DNA of 64,000 bases from Symbiodinium natans (GCA_905221605.1 CAJNDS010002768.1:878035-942034); one strand, 5' to 3'; shown: positions 50,601 to 59,369, numbered from the stretch's first letter. The notes: a model not told the origin generated them from the sequence alone. Program-made: numbers and translations.

Positions 50601-52511
50601 AGCCTCCTGCCTTGCATGTCGCGCCTTAAGCCCTAAACCCTAAACCCTAAACCCTAAACCCTAAACCCTAAACCCTAAACCCTAAACCCTAAACCTTAAA
50701 CCCTAAACCCTAAACCCTAAACCCTAAACCCTAAACCCTAAACCCTAAACCCTAAACCCTTGCCCTAAACCCTAAACCCTAAACCCTAAACCCTAAACCC
50801 TAAACCCTAACCCTAAACCCTAAACCCTAAACCCTAAACTCTAAACTCTCCACCCCAACCCCTGCTCAACGCCGAGCTCAGGTACGAGAGCTTTCCGCGA
50901 TTCAACCTGCAGGCCTGGAGAAGTTTAGGGTTTAGGGTTTAGGGTCTAGGGTTTGGGGTTTAGGGTTTAGGGTTTGGGGTTTGGGGTTTTAGGGTTTAGG
51001 GTTTGGGGTTTTAGGGTTTAGGGCAGACGTGGATCCCTTTGGACAGCTCCTTCTTGCATGACATCCTTGTAATCACAGGGTTTAGAGGACATGTCGATCC
51101 TCAAGCCTACCCTGAACCCTAAAGCCTAAACCTTAAACCCTGAACCCTAAACCCTCAGCCCTGAAGCCGAACCCCCTTCGAAGGTGCCCAAGGCCTGCCC
51201 AAACGTGGATCCTAAGATGCTCATGCCGAACAAGACCTGGGCCAACCAGGCGGGTTAGGGTTTTGGGTTCAGGGGGTTTAGGGCTTAGGGTGTAAAGTTT
51301 GGGTGTGTGAGTTTCAGAGTTTGGGGGTTCGAGTTTAGGGGGTTTAGGGCTTAGGGTTTAGGGTTTAGGGGGTTTAGGGCTTCGGGTCTCCAAAGTTTGG
51401 GAGTGAGAGTTTGGGGGTTTTAGGGTTTCGGCGTTTCAGACCTGTGGCCTAAATTTTGGGGGTTCGAGGTTCGAGAGGTTTCGGTGTGTTAGGGTGTGTC
51501 AGGGGGGTGTTGCGAAGTGTTGTCTATGCGGTTTAGGGTATTAAGGGCTTTGGGTCGAGGGCGCAGGCTCGGAGGTGTTCTTTCAGAAATTCAAAGCGTG
51601 CAAGAGGCCAGATCCTTGGCTGAAATAGGATGGATGGAACACCAGGAAGCAGCCACCCCGCTACATGCTCGAGGTTTTGGATGGGTTTCAACTCATGCTC
51701 CATGTCCCTCCATAGCAAATCTCGTCCTTACTCTAGGAACGCCACATGTAAGCCCTAAGCCTTAAACCCTAAACCCTAAACCCTAAACCCTAAACCCTAA
51801 ACCCTAAACCCTAAACCTTCATGTAGAAGCCCAGGATGAGTTCCAGAAGGCCTCTGAGAAGCTGGCGCAGCTCTTCAAGGCCCAGCTGGTTTAGGGTTTA
51901 GGGTTTAGGGTTTAGGGTTTAGGACTTCGGGTTTAGTTAGGGTTTAGGGTTTAGGGTTTAGGGTTTAGGGTTTAGGGTTTAGGGTTTAGGGTTTAGGGTT
52001 TAGGGTTTAGGGTTTAGGGTTTAGGCTTAGGGTTTAGGGTTTAGGGTTTAGGGCTTCAGGGTTTTGGGTTTTAGTCCGGGGCCCAACAGCCCGTAAACCT
52101 CCCAACCCCCCAAAACCTCAAGCCCCCCAAAACCCTAAACGCTAAACCCCCAACCCCCCCCCCCCCCCAACACCCTAAACTATAAGCGCTAAATCCCCTA
52201 GCCCCCCCAAAACCCCAAACCCTAAACCCTACACCCTAAACCCCAAACCCTAAACCCTAAACCCTACCAAACCCTAAACCCTAAACCCTAAACCCTAAAC
52301 CCCAAACCCTAAACCCTAAACCCTAAACCCTAAACCCTAAACCCTAAACCCTAAACCCTAAGCCCTAAACCCTAAACCCTAAACCCTAAACCCTAGACCC
52401 TAAACCCTAAACCCTAAACCCGAAACCCTAAACCCTAAACCCTCCCAGGACAACTTCAAGAAGTTCGAGTCGGGCTGTTCTGCGGACATCCGCGCAGCGG
52501 CTCCGGAGTGA
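33186..52511 (+). CDS. pckA: ATP-dependent phosphoenolpyruvate carboxykinase, about 34 exons with telomere-repeat introns
   Basis: Joining the unique islands in order gives about 526 codons in one frame that match ATP-type PEPCK (EC 4.1.1.49), which converts oxaloacetate and ATP to PEP, CO2 and ADP. Visible family motifs in order: LRYEKGSAILSTGALA; KTGRSPLDKRVVDE (substrate Arg); INRERAIDYLNTR; LYVFDGFAGWDPDYRYK; RAYHALFMHNMLIRPTE; YTIYNAGAFPCNRATEGMTS; VVILGTQYAGEMKKGVFS (metal-site Lys); FFGLSGTGKTTL (P-loop); LIGDDEHAW (second metal site); IFNIEGGCYAK; NTRVSYPLEYIPN; TCDAFGVLPPVSKLS; YHFISGYTAKVAGTE; ATFSACFGAPF; WLINTGWTGGGFGAG; ending RAAAPE and TGA at 52509. Length fits the family (about 520-670) allowing for a missing N-terminus. 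Exons are 24-106 bp; introns make up over 90 percent of the span, use 23 GC, 6 GT and 3 GA donors, and all end in AG. One junction (40036/40571) is off by one base as read. Confidence 0.92.
33550..33630 (+). CDS. pckA: PEPCK exon
   Basis: Reads DMQMLHDMGIHTEWVQHNAR then PGTLYDE; joins the next exon as LYDE|ALRYEKGS. Donor GC. Confidence 0.75.
34168..34228 (+). CDS. pckA: PEPCK exon
   Basis: Reads ALRYEKGSAILSTGALAAFS plus one base. Donor GT; phase joins the next exon as SGAKTGRSP. Confidence 0.9.
34650..34695 (+). CDS. pckA: PEPCK exon
   Basis: Reads (G)AKTGRSPLDKRVVD(E), the conserved Arg-bearing substrate motif. Donor GC. Confidence 0.9.
35178..35206 (+). CDS. pckA: PEPCK exon (29 bp)
   Basis: Reads (E)PSTSDDIWW(G). 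Donor GC. Confidence 0.85.
35845..36075. repeat. CCCTAAA array of about 230 bp in a PEPCK intron
   Basis: Near-perfect CCCTAAA units inside the intron between 35206 and 36374, with four TTCCAGGC units just after it (36121-36155). Confidence 0.9.
36374..36410 (+). CDS. pckA: PEPCK exon
   Basis: Reads (G)SVNVKLSEKSF(K), equivalent to the VNxxxxExxF segment. Donor GC. Confidence 0.85.
36948..36987 (+). CDS. pckA: PEPCK exon
   Basis: Reads (K)INRERAIDYLNTR. Donor GT. Confidence 0.9.
37174..37230 (+). CDS. pckA: PEPCK exon
   Basis: Reads ERLYVFDGFAGWDPDYRYK. Donor GC. Confidence 0.92.
37565..37633 (+). CDS. pckA: PEPCK exon
   Basis: Reads IRVITSRAYHALFMHNMLIR then PTE. Donor GA (a GC donor three bases later would add one Glu). 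Confidence 0.9.
38296..38319 (+). CDS. pckA: PEPCK exon (24 bp)
   Basis: Reads ELANFGEP. Donor GC. Confidence 0.88.
38539..38648. repeat. AACCCTC variant array in a PEPCK intron
   Basis: About 15 AACCCTC units, a one-base variant of the AACCCTA heptamer, directly before the exon at 38685. Confidence 0.85.
38685..38790 (+). CDS. pckA: PEPCK exon (largest, 106 bp)
   Basis: Reads DYTIYNAGAFPCNRATEGMT then SGTSVTLNFASSASA plus one base. Donor GA. Confidence 0.92.
39449..39496 (+). CDS. pckA: PEPCK exon
   Basis: Reads (R)EVVILGTQYAGEMKK(G), which includes the conserved metal-site Lys. Donor GC. Confidence 0.92.
39877..39986. repeat. Octamer variant arrays AACCCTTC and AACTCCTC in a PEPCK intron
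   Basis: Two adjoining 8-bp arrays, each locally homogeneous, lie directly before the exon at 39998. Confidence 0.85.
39998..40036 (+). CDS. pckA: PEPCK exon (3' edge uncertain)
   Basis: Reads (G)VFSIMNYLLPKR(G). The junction to the next exon needs one more base than the GT donor allows. Confidence 0.8.
40571..40600 (+). CDS. pckA: PEPCK exon (5' edge uncertain)
   Basis: Reads HLSSHSVAAM, equivalent to the ILSLHxxxN segment. Donor GC; joins the next as AAM|DGDV. Confidence 0.65.
41468..41521 (+). CDS. pckA: PEPCK exon with P-loop
   Basis: Reads (M)DGDVTVFFGLSGTGKTT(L), the ATP-binding P-loop specific to ATP-type PEPCK. Donor GC. Confidence 0.95.
42127..42206. repeat. AACCCTG variant array
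   Basis: About ten units in the intron before the exon at 42275. Confidence 0.8.
42275..42335 (+). CDS. pckA: PEPCK exon
   Basis: Reads SADENRLLIGDDEHAWTDKG, the second nucleotide/metal motif. Donor GT. Confidence 0.93.
42780..42812 (+). CDS. pckA: PEPCK exon
   Basis: Reads IFNIEGGCYAK. Donor GC; the intron opens GCCA, as does the next exon. Confidence 0.93.
43887..43910 (+). CDS. pckA: PEPCK exon (24 bp)
   Basis: Reads AIGLTREK. Donor GA; joins as REK|EPEIW. Confidence 0.88.
44120..44237. repeat. TTTAGGG array in a PEPCK intron
   Basis: About 110 bp of G-rich-strand units, followed 43 bp later by the exon at 44280. Confidence 0.9.
44280..44304 (+). CDS. pckA: PEPCK exon (25 bp)
   Basis: Reads EPEIWDAI(R). 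Donor GC. Confidence 0.88.
44635..44679 (+). CDS. pckA: PEPCK exon
   Basis: Reads (R)FGALLENVVFDQRT(G). Donor GT. Confidence 0.9.
44889..44932 (+). CDS. pckA: PEPCK exon
   Basis: Reads (G)EVDYEDGSITENTR. Donor GT. Confidence 0.92.
45755..45784 (+). CDS. pckA: PEPCK exon
   Basis: Reads VSYPLEYIPN. Donor GC. Confidence 0.9.
45830..45945. repeat. AACCCTGA octamer array
   Basis: Blocks of AACCCTGA surround plain CCCTAAA units in the intron after 45784. Confidence 0.8.
46662..46708 (+). CDS. pckA: PEPCK exon
   Basis: Reads VKIPAVGGHPKNIIM(L). Donor GC. Confidence 0.9.
47504..47558 (+). CDS. pckA: PEPCK exon
   Basis: Reads (L)TCDAFGVLPPVSKLSPSQ. Donor GC. Confidence 0.93.
47768..47803 (+). CDS. 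pckA: PEPCK exon
   Basis: Reads AMYHFISGYTAK. Donor GC. Confidence 0.93.
47998..48033 (+). CDS. pckA: PEPCK exon
   Basis: Reads VAGTEMGITEPT. Donor GC. Confidence 0.92.
48419..48454 (+). CDS. pckA: PEPCK exon
   Basis: Reads ATFSACFGAPFM. Donor GC; joins as PFM|VWHP. Confidence 0.92.
48481..48795. repeat. GGGGCTTA octamer array of about 315 bp
   Basis: More than 30 GGGGCTTA units, with a few slips, in the intron after the exon at 48419-48454. Confidence 0.9.
49024..49069. repeat. GGGGA pentamer run
   Basis: About nine GGGGA units in the same intron. Confidence 0.8.
49395..49457 (+). CDS. pckA: PEPCK exon
   Basis: Reads VWHPAKYAELLADNMSKHNV then N. Donor GC. Confidence 0.92.
49627..49692 (+). 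CDS. pckA: PEPCK exon
   Basis: Reads AWLINTGWTGGGFGAGHRMS then LK. Donor GC. Confidence 0.93.
49703..49790. repeat. CCCTAAA array in a PEPCK intron
   Basis: About 12 near-perfect units right after the exon ending 49692. Confidence 0.9.
50408..50850. repeat. CCCTAAA arrays on both sides of a PEPCK exon
   Basis: Arrays at 50408-50505 and 50634-50850 flank the 53-bp exon at 50549-50601. Confidence 0.9.
50549..50601 (+). CDS. pckA: PEPCK exon
   Basis: Reads DTRAIIDAIHSGDLAKA(E). Donor GC. Confidence 0.9.
50882..50912 (+). CDS. pckA: PEPCK exon
   Basis: Reads (E)YESFPRFNLQ. Donor GC. Confidence 0.85.
51184..51249 (+). CDS. pckA: PEPCK exon
   Basis: Reads VPKACPNVDPKMLMPNKTWA then NQ. Donor GC. 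Confidence 0.88.
51835..51879 (+). CDS. pckA: PEPCK exon
   Basis: Reads DEFQKASEKLAQLFK. Donor GC. Confidence 0.88.
51886..52447. repeat. TTTAGGG then CCCTAAA arrays in one intron (inverted pair)
   Basis: TTTAGGG units run from 51889 to 52065 and CCCTAAA units from 52130 to 52445, all in the last PEPCK intron. The RNA could fold into a long hairpin. Confidence 0.9.
52449..52511 (+). CDS. pckA: PEPCK last exon with stop
   Basis: Reads DNFKKFESGCSADIRAAAPE then TGA (52509-52511). Confidence 0.9.
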   Translation, partial: DNFKKFESGCSADIRAAAPE

Positions 52512-53182
52512 GGCCGGGAGAGTGGAGGTAGGGTTTAGGGTTTAGGGTTTAGGGTTTAGGGTTTGGGGTTTGGGGTTTAGGGTTTGGGGTTTAGGGTTTT
52601 TCCGGGCTCAGGGGGTTTAGGGTTTAGAGTTTAGGGTTTAGGGTTTTGGGGGGCTTGGACAAAGAGCTCTCGCACGGCGGTTTGAGGGTGCTGGGGTTGC
52701 TATGGGGGGGGTCCATGGCTCGGAAACCGGTCTTTTGGTCTTTTTTTGGTTGTTGTTTGGGGTTTAGGGTTTAGGGTTTAGGTTTTAGGGTTTAGGGTTT
52801 AGGGTTCTTGGGTGGCAGGCCGGACCGTGGACTCCGGTCAGTAGACGCTCTGAAACACCAAGCGCACACCCAAGCCCCCAACCCCGACCCAAACCCTGAG
52901 CCCCAAACCCTAAACCCCAAACCCTAAACCCTAAACCCTAAACCCTAAACCCTAAACCCTAAACCCTAAACCCCAAACCCTAAACCCTAAACCCTAAACT
53001 CCTCAAAAAAAATCAAGCACGGGGACCCTTGAACGGGACCAGGAGAACCTGTGCTGGCCCGGGGATGATCTGCAGCTGTGGCCTTAAGGGGGTTTGGGGG
53101 GGGGGTTTAGGGTCCAGGGTTTAGGGTTTAGAGTTTAGGGTTTAGGGTTTCGGGTTGTTTAGGCTTTTGTGTCGGATTCCAG
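52512..53182. other. Region after PEPCK: repeats and one unexplained island
   Basis: Mostly heptamer tracts. An island near 53022-53086 is open on + (GTLERDQENLCWPGDDLQLW then TAA) and might be an exon, but it has no neighbour that confirms phase. Confidence 0.4.
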
Positions 53183-53966
53183 GTGCCTACATTCAGGGCT
53201 TCCGCGTAACCGACAAGGATAGGTGCCGGGCCATCGGGTGTCGGAACCCAAACCCTAAACCCTTTTAGGGTTTAGGGTTTAGGGTTTAGGGTGCAAACTC
53301 CGCAAACCCGAAACCCCGGTTTAGGTTTGCGCTCAGGGTTTAGGATTTAGGGTTTAGGCTTCAAAGGGGCTTTTGCCGTTTGCTAACTCAAGGCGCGCAG
53401 TTCACCGCAGGGTTAGAACATGCTTTGGGCTCGGAGGCCGTAAGCCTAAAAGCCCCACACCCTGGCGCTCCGAATCGGCTTCTCCCCATGCTAGCCAGAA
53501 GCAAGGGGCGATTCACGAGATATCCAAAAGGACCCACAACTTGAGAAACACACACTAAACCCCAGAAACCCAAAGCACTATAAGTTTAGGGTTTAGGGTT
53601 CAGGGGCCAGGGTGTAGGGTTTAGGCCCTTGGACCCTTGATGTTTCTCTCGCATCTTACTTAGGCCAATTCCTGAACCCTGCATGTTGTGCTGGCATCTC
53701 GACCGCACTCAGGTGCTGCAGATCGTCTCGCTATTTCTTAGCAAATGTCCAATCCTAGGTGAGGGCTATTCTGAGTCAGGGTCCTCCAACAACACCAACA
53801 ACAGCAGGAACGCCCTAAACCCGAAACCCGAAACGCCGCAACCCGAAACCCTAAACCCTAAACCCTAGAACCCTAGAACCCTCATTCGGAACAGCCTCTT
53901 GCCGCGTCTTTAGATGTGTCGTACGAGCATTTCTTGCTGGAGCTGCCCCCACTGCTGAAGTGCTGA
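53183..53966 (+). CDS. Last exons of an unrecognised gene
   Basis: Three islands look like exons. 53183-53218 after CAG reads (x)AYIQGFRVTDKD. 53713-53758 after CAG reads VLQIVSLFLSKCPIL plus one base with a GT donor. 53914-53966 after TAG completes that codon and reads DVSYEHFLLELPPLLKC then TGA. The last two join in perfect phase, which supports them strongly. An island near 53401-53550 has an open + frame (FTAGLEHALGSEAVSLKAPH) and may be another exon. I do not recognise the protein. Like PEPCK, its introns hold heptamer tracts, and it follows PEPCK on the same strand. Confidence 0.5.
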
Positions 53967-53999
53967 CCAGACAATTCCACGACGTGCGGGAGGCTTGGG

Positions 54000-54137
54000 C
54001 CCCTGCCCCTGTAGAACCGGGTTTAGGGTGTGGGGTTTAGGGTTTAGGGATTGGGGTTTAGGGTTTAGGGTTTAGGGTTTAGGGTTTAGGGTTTAGGGTT
54101 TAGGGTTTAGGGTTTAGGGTTTAGGGTTTAGGGTTGC
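54000..54137. repeat. TTTAGGG array
   Basis: About 18 mostly perfect units. Confidence 0.9.
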
Positions 54138-54867
54138 AAAGAGCCTTCAACAGCAAACCCTGACATCCGCCAGCCCCTAGGCCCTAGGGCTTAGGGTCTG
54201 GGGTCAACATTACCAGAGAACTGCCCCCCGAAGCCCAAAGCAAGGACCCAAAGAAGTCCTCCTTCAGCCTTTTTATTGGGGTGTAGGGGTTAGGGTTTAG
54301 TGCTTAGGGTTTAGGGTTTAGGGTTTAGGTGTAGCGTTCTCAAATTCCGAAAGCCACAGGGTTTGGGCTCCCGAAATCGAACTGTCATGGGAAGCCATCG
54401 CGCTTGGAAGTCCGAGGAACCGGCAGCACAACCCTAAACCTTAAACCCTAAACCCTAAACCCTAAACCCTAAACTCAAAACCCTAAACCCTAAACCCTAG
54501 ACCCTAGACCCTAGAACCCTAAACCTAGCGGGTTGGGCGTAAAGACGGGGCCCTCCGGCGCCGAAATCCCAAGCCATCTTCGTAGGGTTTAGGGTTTAGG
54601 GTTTAGGGTTTAGGGTTTAGGGTTGGGGGTAGTTTGTTCAGAGACTTCAAGTTTCGGGTTGTCGGGTTAAGGGACATGGTGGGATCGGGTGTAGTGGCAA
54701 ACCCCAAACCCCAAGCCCCAAGCCCCAAACCCCAAACCCCAAACCCCAAACCCCAAACCCTAAACCCTAACCCCTAAACCCTAAACCCTAAACCCTAAAC
54801 CCTAAACCCCTGAACCCTAAACCCTAAACCCTAAACCCGAAGCCCTACTCCCTAAGCTTGCTTATTA

Positions 54868-54937
54868 GGCGAACCCGCGATGATTTACATGGCTTATCTT
54901 TTTGGAGTGAAGCACAAGAAAAAGAGAATGAATGGGG
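54868..54937 (+). CDS. Candidate exon of a third gene
   Basis: After an AG acceptor, the frame reads EPAMIYMAYLFGVKHKKKRM then NG, followed by a possible GC donor. Coding-like but isolated. Confidence 0.3.
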
Positions 54938-55990
54938 GCTCGTCGTGGTACGGCTGAAGGCAGAACAGCAGACCAGACGCCACAGCAAACCGGCGCTTCG
55001 GTTACACTGGAAACCTCCAGACCCCGAACTTTAGAGCACCCCAAACCCTAAACCCAAACCCTAAACCTTAAACCCGAAGCCCTAGACCCTAAGACCTTCA
55101 CCCTCAACCCCAAACCCTAAGCTTTCCAACCGGGTCTCGGGCAACTTTACGTCAGTTCGGGCGCATTTTTTCGGAGAGGGGGGGTTTGGTTCGGGGTTTC
55201 GGCTTTGTTTCTTTAGCTCTTTAGGGTTTAGGGTTTGGGGGTGGTGGTGCTGATATCAGCCCCTACACCCCAGGCTGACCCTAAGCCCGAAACCCTAAGC
55301 CTCAGCCGAAATCGCCGCCTGTGAGTTTGAGAGCAGTTTTTGAGCTTGAAGGGGACATGTTGACAGAGCCCCCCCATACCGCCTCGTGCTCTCATAGCCC
55401 CTAAACCCTAAAGACCAAAACTCTAAACCCTAAACCCGAAATCCTGAACCAATAGCCGCCACGTGCGCCACTCCTCATCGCACCCACGACGAATGAAGCC
55501 TTTAGAGATTTCAGCCGGAGAGCTCTACGACCCTGAGCCCTAAACCCTAATCCCTAAACCCTGAGCCCTAAACCCTACACCGTAAGCCCTAAATCCTAAA
55601 CCCTAAACTCTAAACCCTAAACCCCGAACCCTGAGAGCACGACGCAGAAGGGGGATCGCTTGAATTTGACTTTGAAAATCGCCAAAGGGGGGATCCCAGT
55701 AAGCGGCTTCCCTCCAGTTTCCTCACCGGTTTAAAGGGCAGATTCCCGTCCCCAGCGGATGGCATTTGAAGGCCCAACAAGGATGTCAGACATGGATCGT
55801 GCGCAGGAGGCGAGCGAGAAACGCCCACCTTGGGGTTAAGGGTCAACGAAACCCCTGCACACCATTTTGTCTTGCAAGTCCACGGCGATCGGGTGGTAGA
55901 CCCTACGCCCTAAACCCTAAACCCTCAACCCTCAACCCTAAGCCCCAAGCCTTCGCCTCTGAGCGCTTCCCGGCCCAAAGACCCTACCAG

Positions 55991-56104
55991 CTTCACCGCG
56001 CCGCTGCCCCCTTCCCCACTTGAGCTCTCAAACTTCGCGGCGGCCCTTCCCTCCAAAAGCATCCTCGTCTCCGAGATGGTCAAGGCTTTCGCAGCCGACG
56101 AGGA
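55991..56104 (+). CDS. Candidate exon of a third gene
   Basis: After CAG, one long + frame reads FTAPLPPSPLELSNFAAALP then SKSILVSEMVKAFAADE, with a GC donor at 56105. It is the longest stop-free unique stretch in this half of the window. No family recognised. Confidence 0.5.
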
Positions 56105-56949
56105 GCCAGGGGTTGGGAGTTTGGGTTTAGGGTTTAGGGTTTAGGGTTTAGGGTTTAGGGTTTAGGGTTTAGGGTTTAGGGTTTAGGGTTTAGGGTTTAG
56201 GGTTTAGGGCTTCTTTGCTGTTCTGATTGTTGGGAGGCATTACGATTGCCAGTATGAAGCAACAGGTCCGTTATGCTGGTGCTAGTGCGATCTGATCTTG
56301 ACTTGTTAAAGGCTTCGGGCTTTACAGGGTTCTGCAGGGTTGAGGGAATAAACCCCCAAAGAGCCCAAGCTCCGAACCCTAAACCCTAAACCCTAAACCC
56401 TAAACCCTAAACCCTAGACCCTAAACCCGAAATCCTAAACCCTAAACCCTGAACCCCAAACCCCAAACCCCAAACCCCAAACCGCAGCAGGTGGTGTACG
56501 GCTCCGCGCCCCTGGGTCGAGGCCACTTGGTTTGGAATGCGCCCCGGCAGAAGCTTAGCTCGAGGAGCTTGGGGTTTAGAGGTTTGGGGTTTAGGGTTTA
56601 GGGTTTAGAGGTTTGGGGTTTGGGATGTTCCGCCTTATTCTAAGAGTCCTTACTAGGGATTATAGTAGGAGATACTATCATCCATACTAGCGACTATGTC
56701 CAAGTGGTAGAGTGCCGAGGTTAGGGTTTAGGTCTCATCTCTTAGCTCCAGGCTTCCTCTTAATCGAGGCAGGCGAGGGTGTTTGGCTGCCCTAAAACAC
56801 GAAACCCGAAACCCCAAACCCTAAACCCCAATCCCTAAACCCCAAACCCTAAACCCTAAGCCCTAAAACCCTAAACCCTCAACCCCAAACCCTAAACCCC
56901 AAACCCTAAAACTCAGAATCTTCGGGTTTCTCGGGTGTCTGTAAACCAG

Positions 56950-57010
56950 GATCAGGCCAACGCCCTCACGTTCCTCCGAGCCGGCAGGCCGCTGGTTCTG
57001 GCCAGGGGGC
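56950..57010 (+). CDS. Candidate exon of a third gene
   Basis: After CAG: DQANALTFLRAGRPLVLARG. The 3' edge is uncertain. Confidence 0.4.
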
Positions 57011-57057
57011 CCGGCCGTTTTCTCGGGCAAAAGCCCTCGAAGGGTTTTAGGATTATT

Positions 57058-57255
57058 CGGGGTATTTAAGTCGATTTAGGGTATTTAGGGTATGTGGAGC
57101 GTTTGGGGTATTTAGGGTATTGAGGGTATTTACAGTAGGGCATTCTTGGGTATTAAGGGTATTTGGGGTATTTGTGGTATTTAGGGGTATTTGGGGGTAT
57201 TTGGGGTATTTAGGGTATTGAGGGTATTGAGGGTATTTAGGGTATTTAGGTTTTC
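57058..57255. repeat. GGTATTTA octamer array
   Basis: About 20 degenerate GGTATTTA/GGTATTTG units, another one-step variant of the TTTAGGG motif. Confidence 0.85.
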
Positions 57256-57905
57256 GGTGTTTTTAGGTTTTAGGGTTCTCGGCCCTAGAACCGAAGACCC
57301 TAAACCCTAAACCCTAAACCCTAAACCCTAAACCCTAAACCCTAGTTCCTTGTCAAGCCCCGAAGAGCGAAGCATCCTCAAGGCCCGTCAAACCCCAAGC
57401 AAAGAAACCCGAAGCCCTAAACTCTAAGCCCCAAACCCTCTCAACTCCAAGTCCTTTTGGTTTAGGGTTTAGGGTTTAGGGTTTAGGGTTTAGGGCTTAG
57501 GGTTTAGGGTTTAGGTTCAGCTCACCGCATGGGTGCCTCCCTTCCTCACCTTCGCTTGTAAACCCCAGGGTTTAGGGTTTAGGGTGTAGGGTTTTGGGTT
57601 TAGGGTCCACGAACCGAGCCCCAGCATTCCCCTTAAAGCCTAAGCCCCAAGCCCCAAACCCAAAGCCCTAAACCCCAAATTGCGCCGAGGCGAAGGGACT
57701 CGGAGAGAGCGTCAAGCAGGGGCGCGTGTTGAAGATTGCCCACGTGCTCCCGCCTTCTTAGGGTTCAGGGTTTCGGGTTAGGGCTTAGGGTTTAGGGTCT
57801 CGGGTTTTGGCAGTTCGTGACGAGGTGTGGGAAGGAAGGTTGGTCTTCATAGCCTAAACCCTAAACCCTAAACCCCAAACCCTAAACCGCTTCAACCTTC
57901 TACAG

Positions 57906-59369
57906 CTGGGAATAGAGCTCTCTGAACTTCCTGTACTGGCTTGTTATCCGGTGAGAGGCCCCAACGCCAAAATGCCGTGTAGGGAGAACTACTATCTGCA
58001 CAAGAATCCCCCCAAAATGGAAACTATTCCTGCTAAGGGTAATATTGGGATGAAAATATCTTGTGTTTTTTGGGGTTCTGAAGCACATAGCAGAGAGAAG
58101 AGTTGAGACTTGAGGGGCAAAACCCAGGTGAAGGTGCTTTTGCCGACCCTCGAGCCCGCTATTCACATTTGATAAGAATTCGATAAGAGGTATTTAGGGT
58201 TTAGGGTTTAGGGTTTAGGGTTTAGGGTTTAGGGTTATTTCATTACCAGTATTTTCTCTACTGGAAAAGAATTACACGAAACCCCGAATGCCGAACCATT
58301 GTTGCACACGCAGCCTAAACTCCAAACCTAAACCCTAAACCCTAAACCCTAAACCCCAAACCCTAAACCCTAAACCCTAAACCCCGGCAGGGCCTCGTCA
58401 AGGCTGTCTTTGAAGACGAGGCAGGGCCTCCCCTTCCCTAAGGCCGCCGAAGTTTAGGGTTTAGGGTTTAGGGTTTAGGGTTTAGGGTTTAGGGGTAGGG
58501 TTTAGGGTGGCCGCCGGAAAGCTCAGTCGGAGGTCGGAACCATGGGGCCCTTAGTGTGGCCTCACCCAGGTGAAGGGGTTTAGGGCTTTTAGGGTTTAGG
58601 GTTTGGGGTTTAGGGTTTAGGGTTTAGGGTTAGGGTGGGGGGAGGGTTGGAACCATGGGCCCTCAGTATGGTCCCTTCCCCTTGTTTATTGGGATCCGAA
58701 GTATGGGCCCTTATTTCATTGGACCCGAATGAAGGGCCCACACCTGCCTAGATTCCGGATTATAGGGTTTAGGGTTTAGGGCTCTCAGGTTGTTGTGGGT
58801 TTTATCTATTAGGTCTTTACGGGGGTTTTATGGGGTTTAGGGCTTCATAGGGTGTGGCAGGGTCTTGCAGGGTTTGTTTGCAGGGTTGTCAAGGGTTCTA
58901 TAGGGTTCATCATTTTTGTTCCAGGTTTTCTAGGGTTTTTAGGGTTTTATGGGGTGTTATAGTGTGTGGCAGGCTGTTATAGGGTTTCTCTGGGTGCTGT
59001 ATGTAGGATGACCTGGCTTAGGTCGCTTTATTTGCTGACTTGTTGTCAAACACACAGGATCAAAACAGAAACAATGGCTTGCAAAGCAACAGAAATCAAC
59101 CAACTTGACAAGCATTGCCACCAGGAATCAAAATTTGCCACAATCATTGCTGCGGAGAACGCGCGTGAATCAAGTCAGGGTGGGGGTGGGGTTGGCGCGT
59201 CGTGGGCGTACCCCAAACCCCAAACCCTAAACCCTAAGCCCTAAACCCTCTACCCTCCCTAAACCCTAAACTCCAAACCCTAGGCCCTAGACCCTAGACC
59301 TTTACCTCAGACCCTTCCATCCATCGGCAGGGTCGCGCGCTGGCCTTCGCCCAGCACCTGGGAGCCAAG
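57906..59369 (+). CDS. Three consecutive in-phase candidate exons of a third gene
   Basis: 57906-57950 reads LGIELSELPVLACYP with a GTGAG donor. 58391-58420 reads GLVKAVFEDE with a GC donor. 59331-59369 reads GRALAFAQHLGAK with a GC donor. Each starts after AG, each is a multiple of three and all three join without a stop. The product is not recognised. Heptamer tracts separate them, as in PEPCK. Confidence 0.5.

Noticed and set aside
34229-52448. tRNA, rRNA or snRNA genes within the repeat half
   Set aside because: No cloverleaf with A and B boxes or rRNA core sequence was seen in the islands; they read as exons instead.
33186-52511. PEPCK islands as a decayed pseudogene
   Set aside because: Across more than 30 junctions the frame holds, every catalytic motif is intact and splice signals are consistent, except for one unresolved base at 40036/40571; decay would have broken more.
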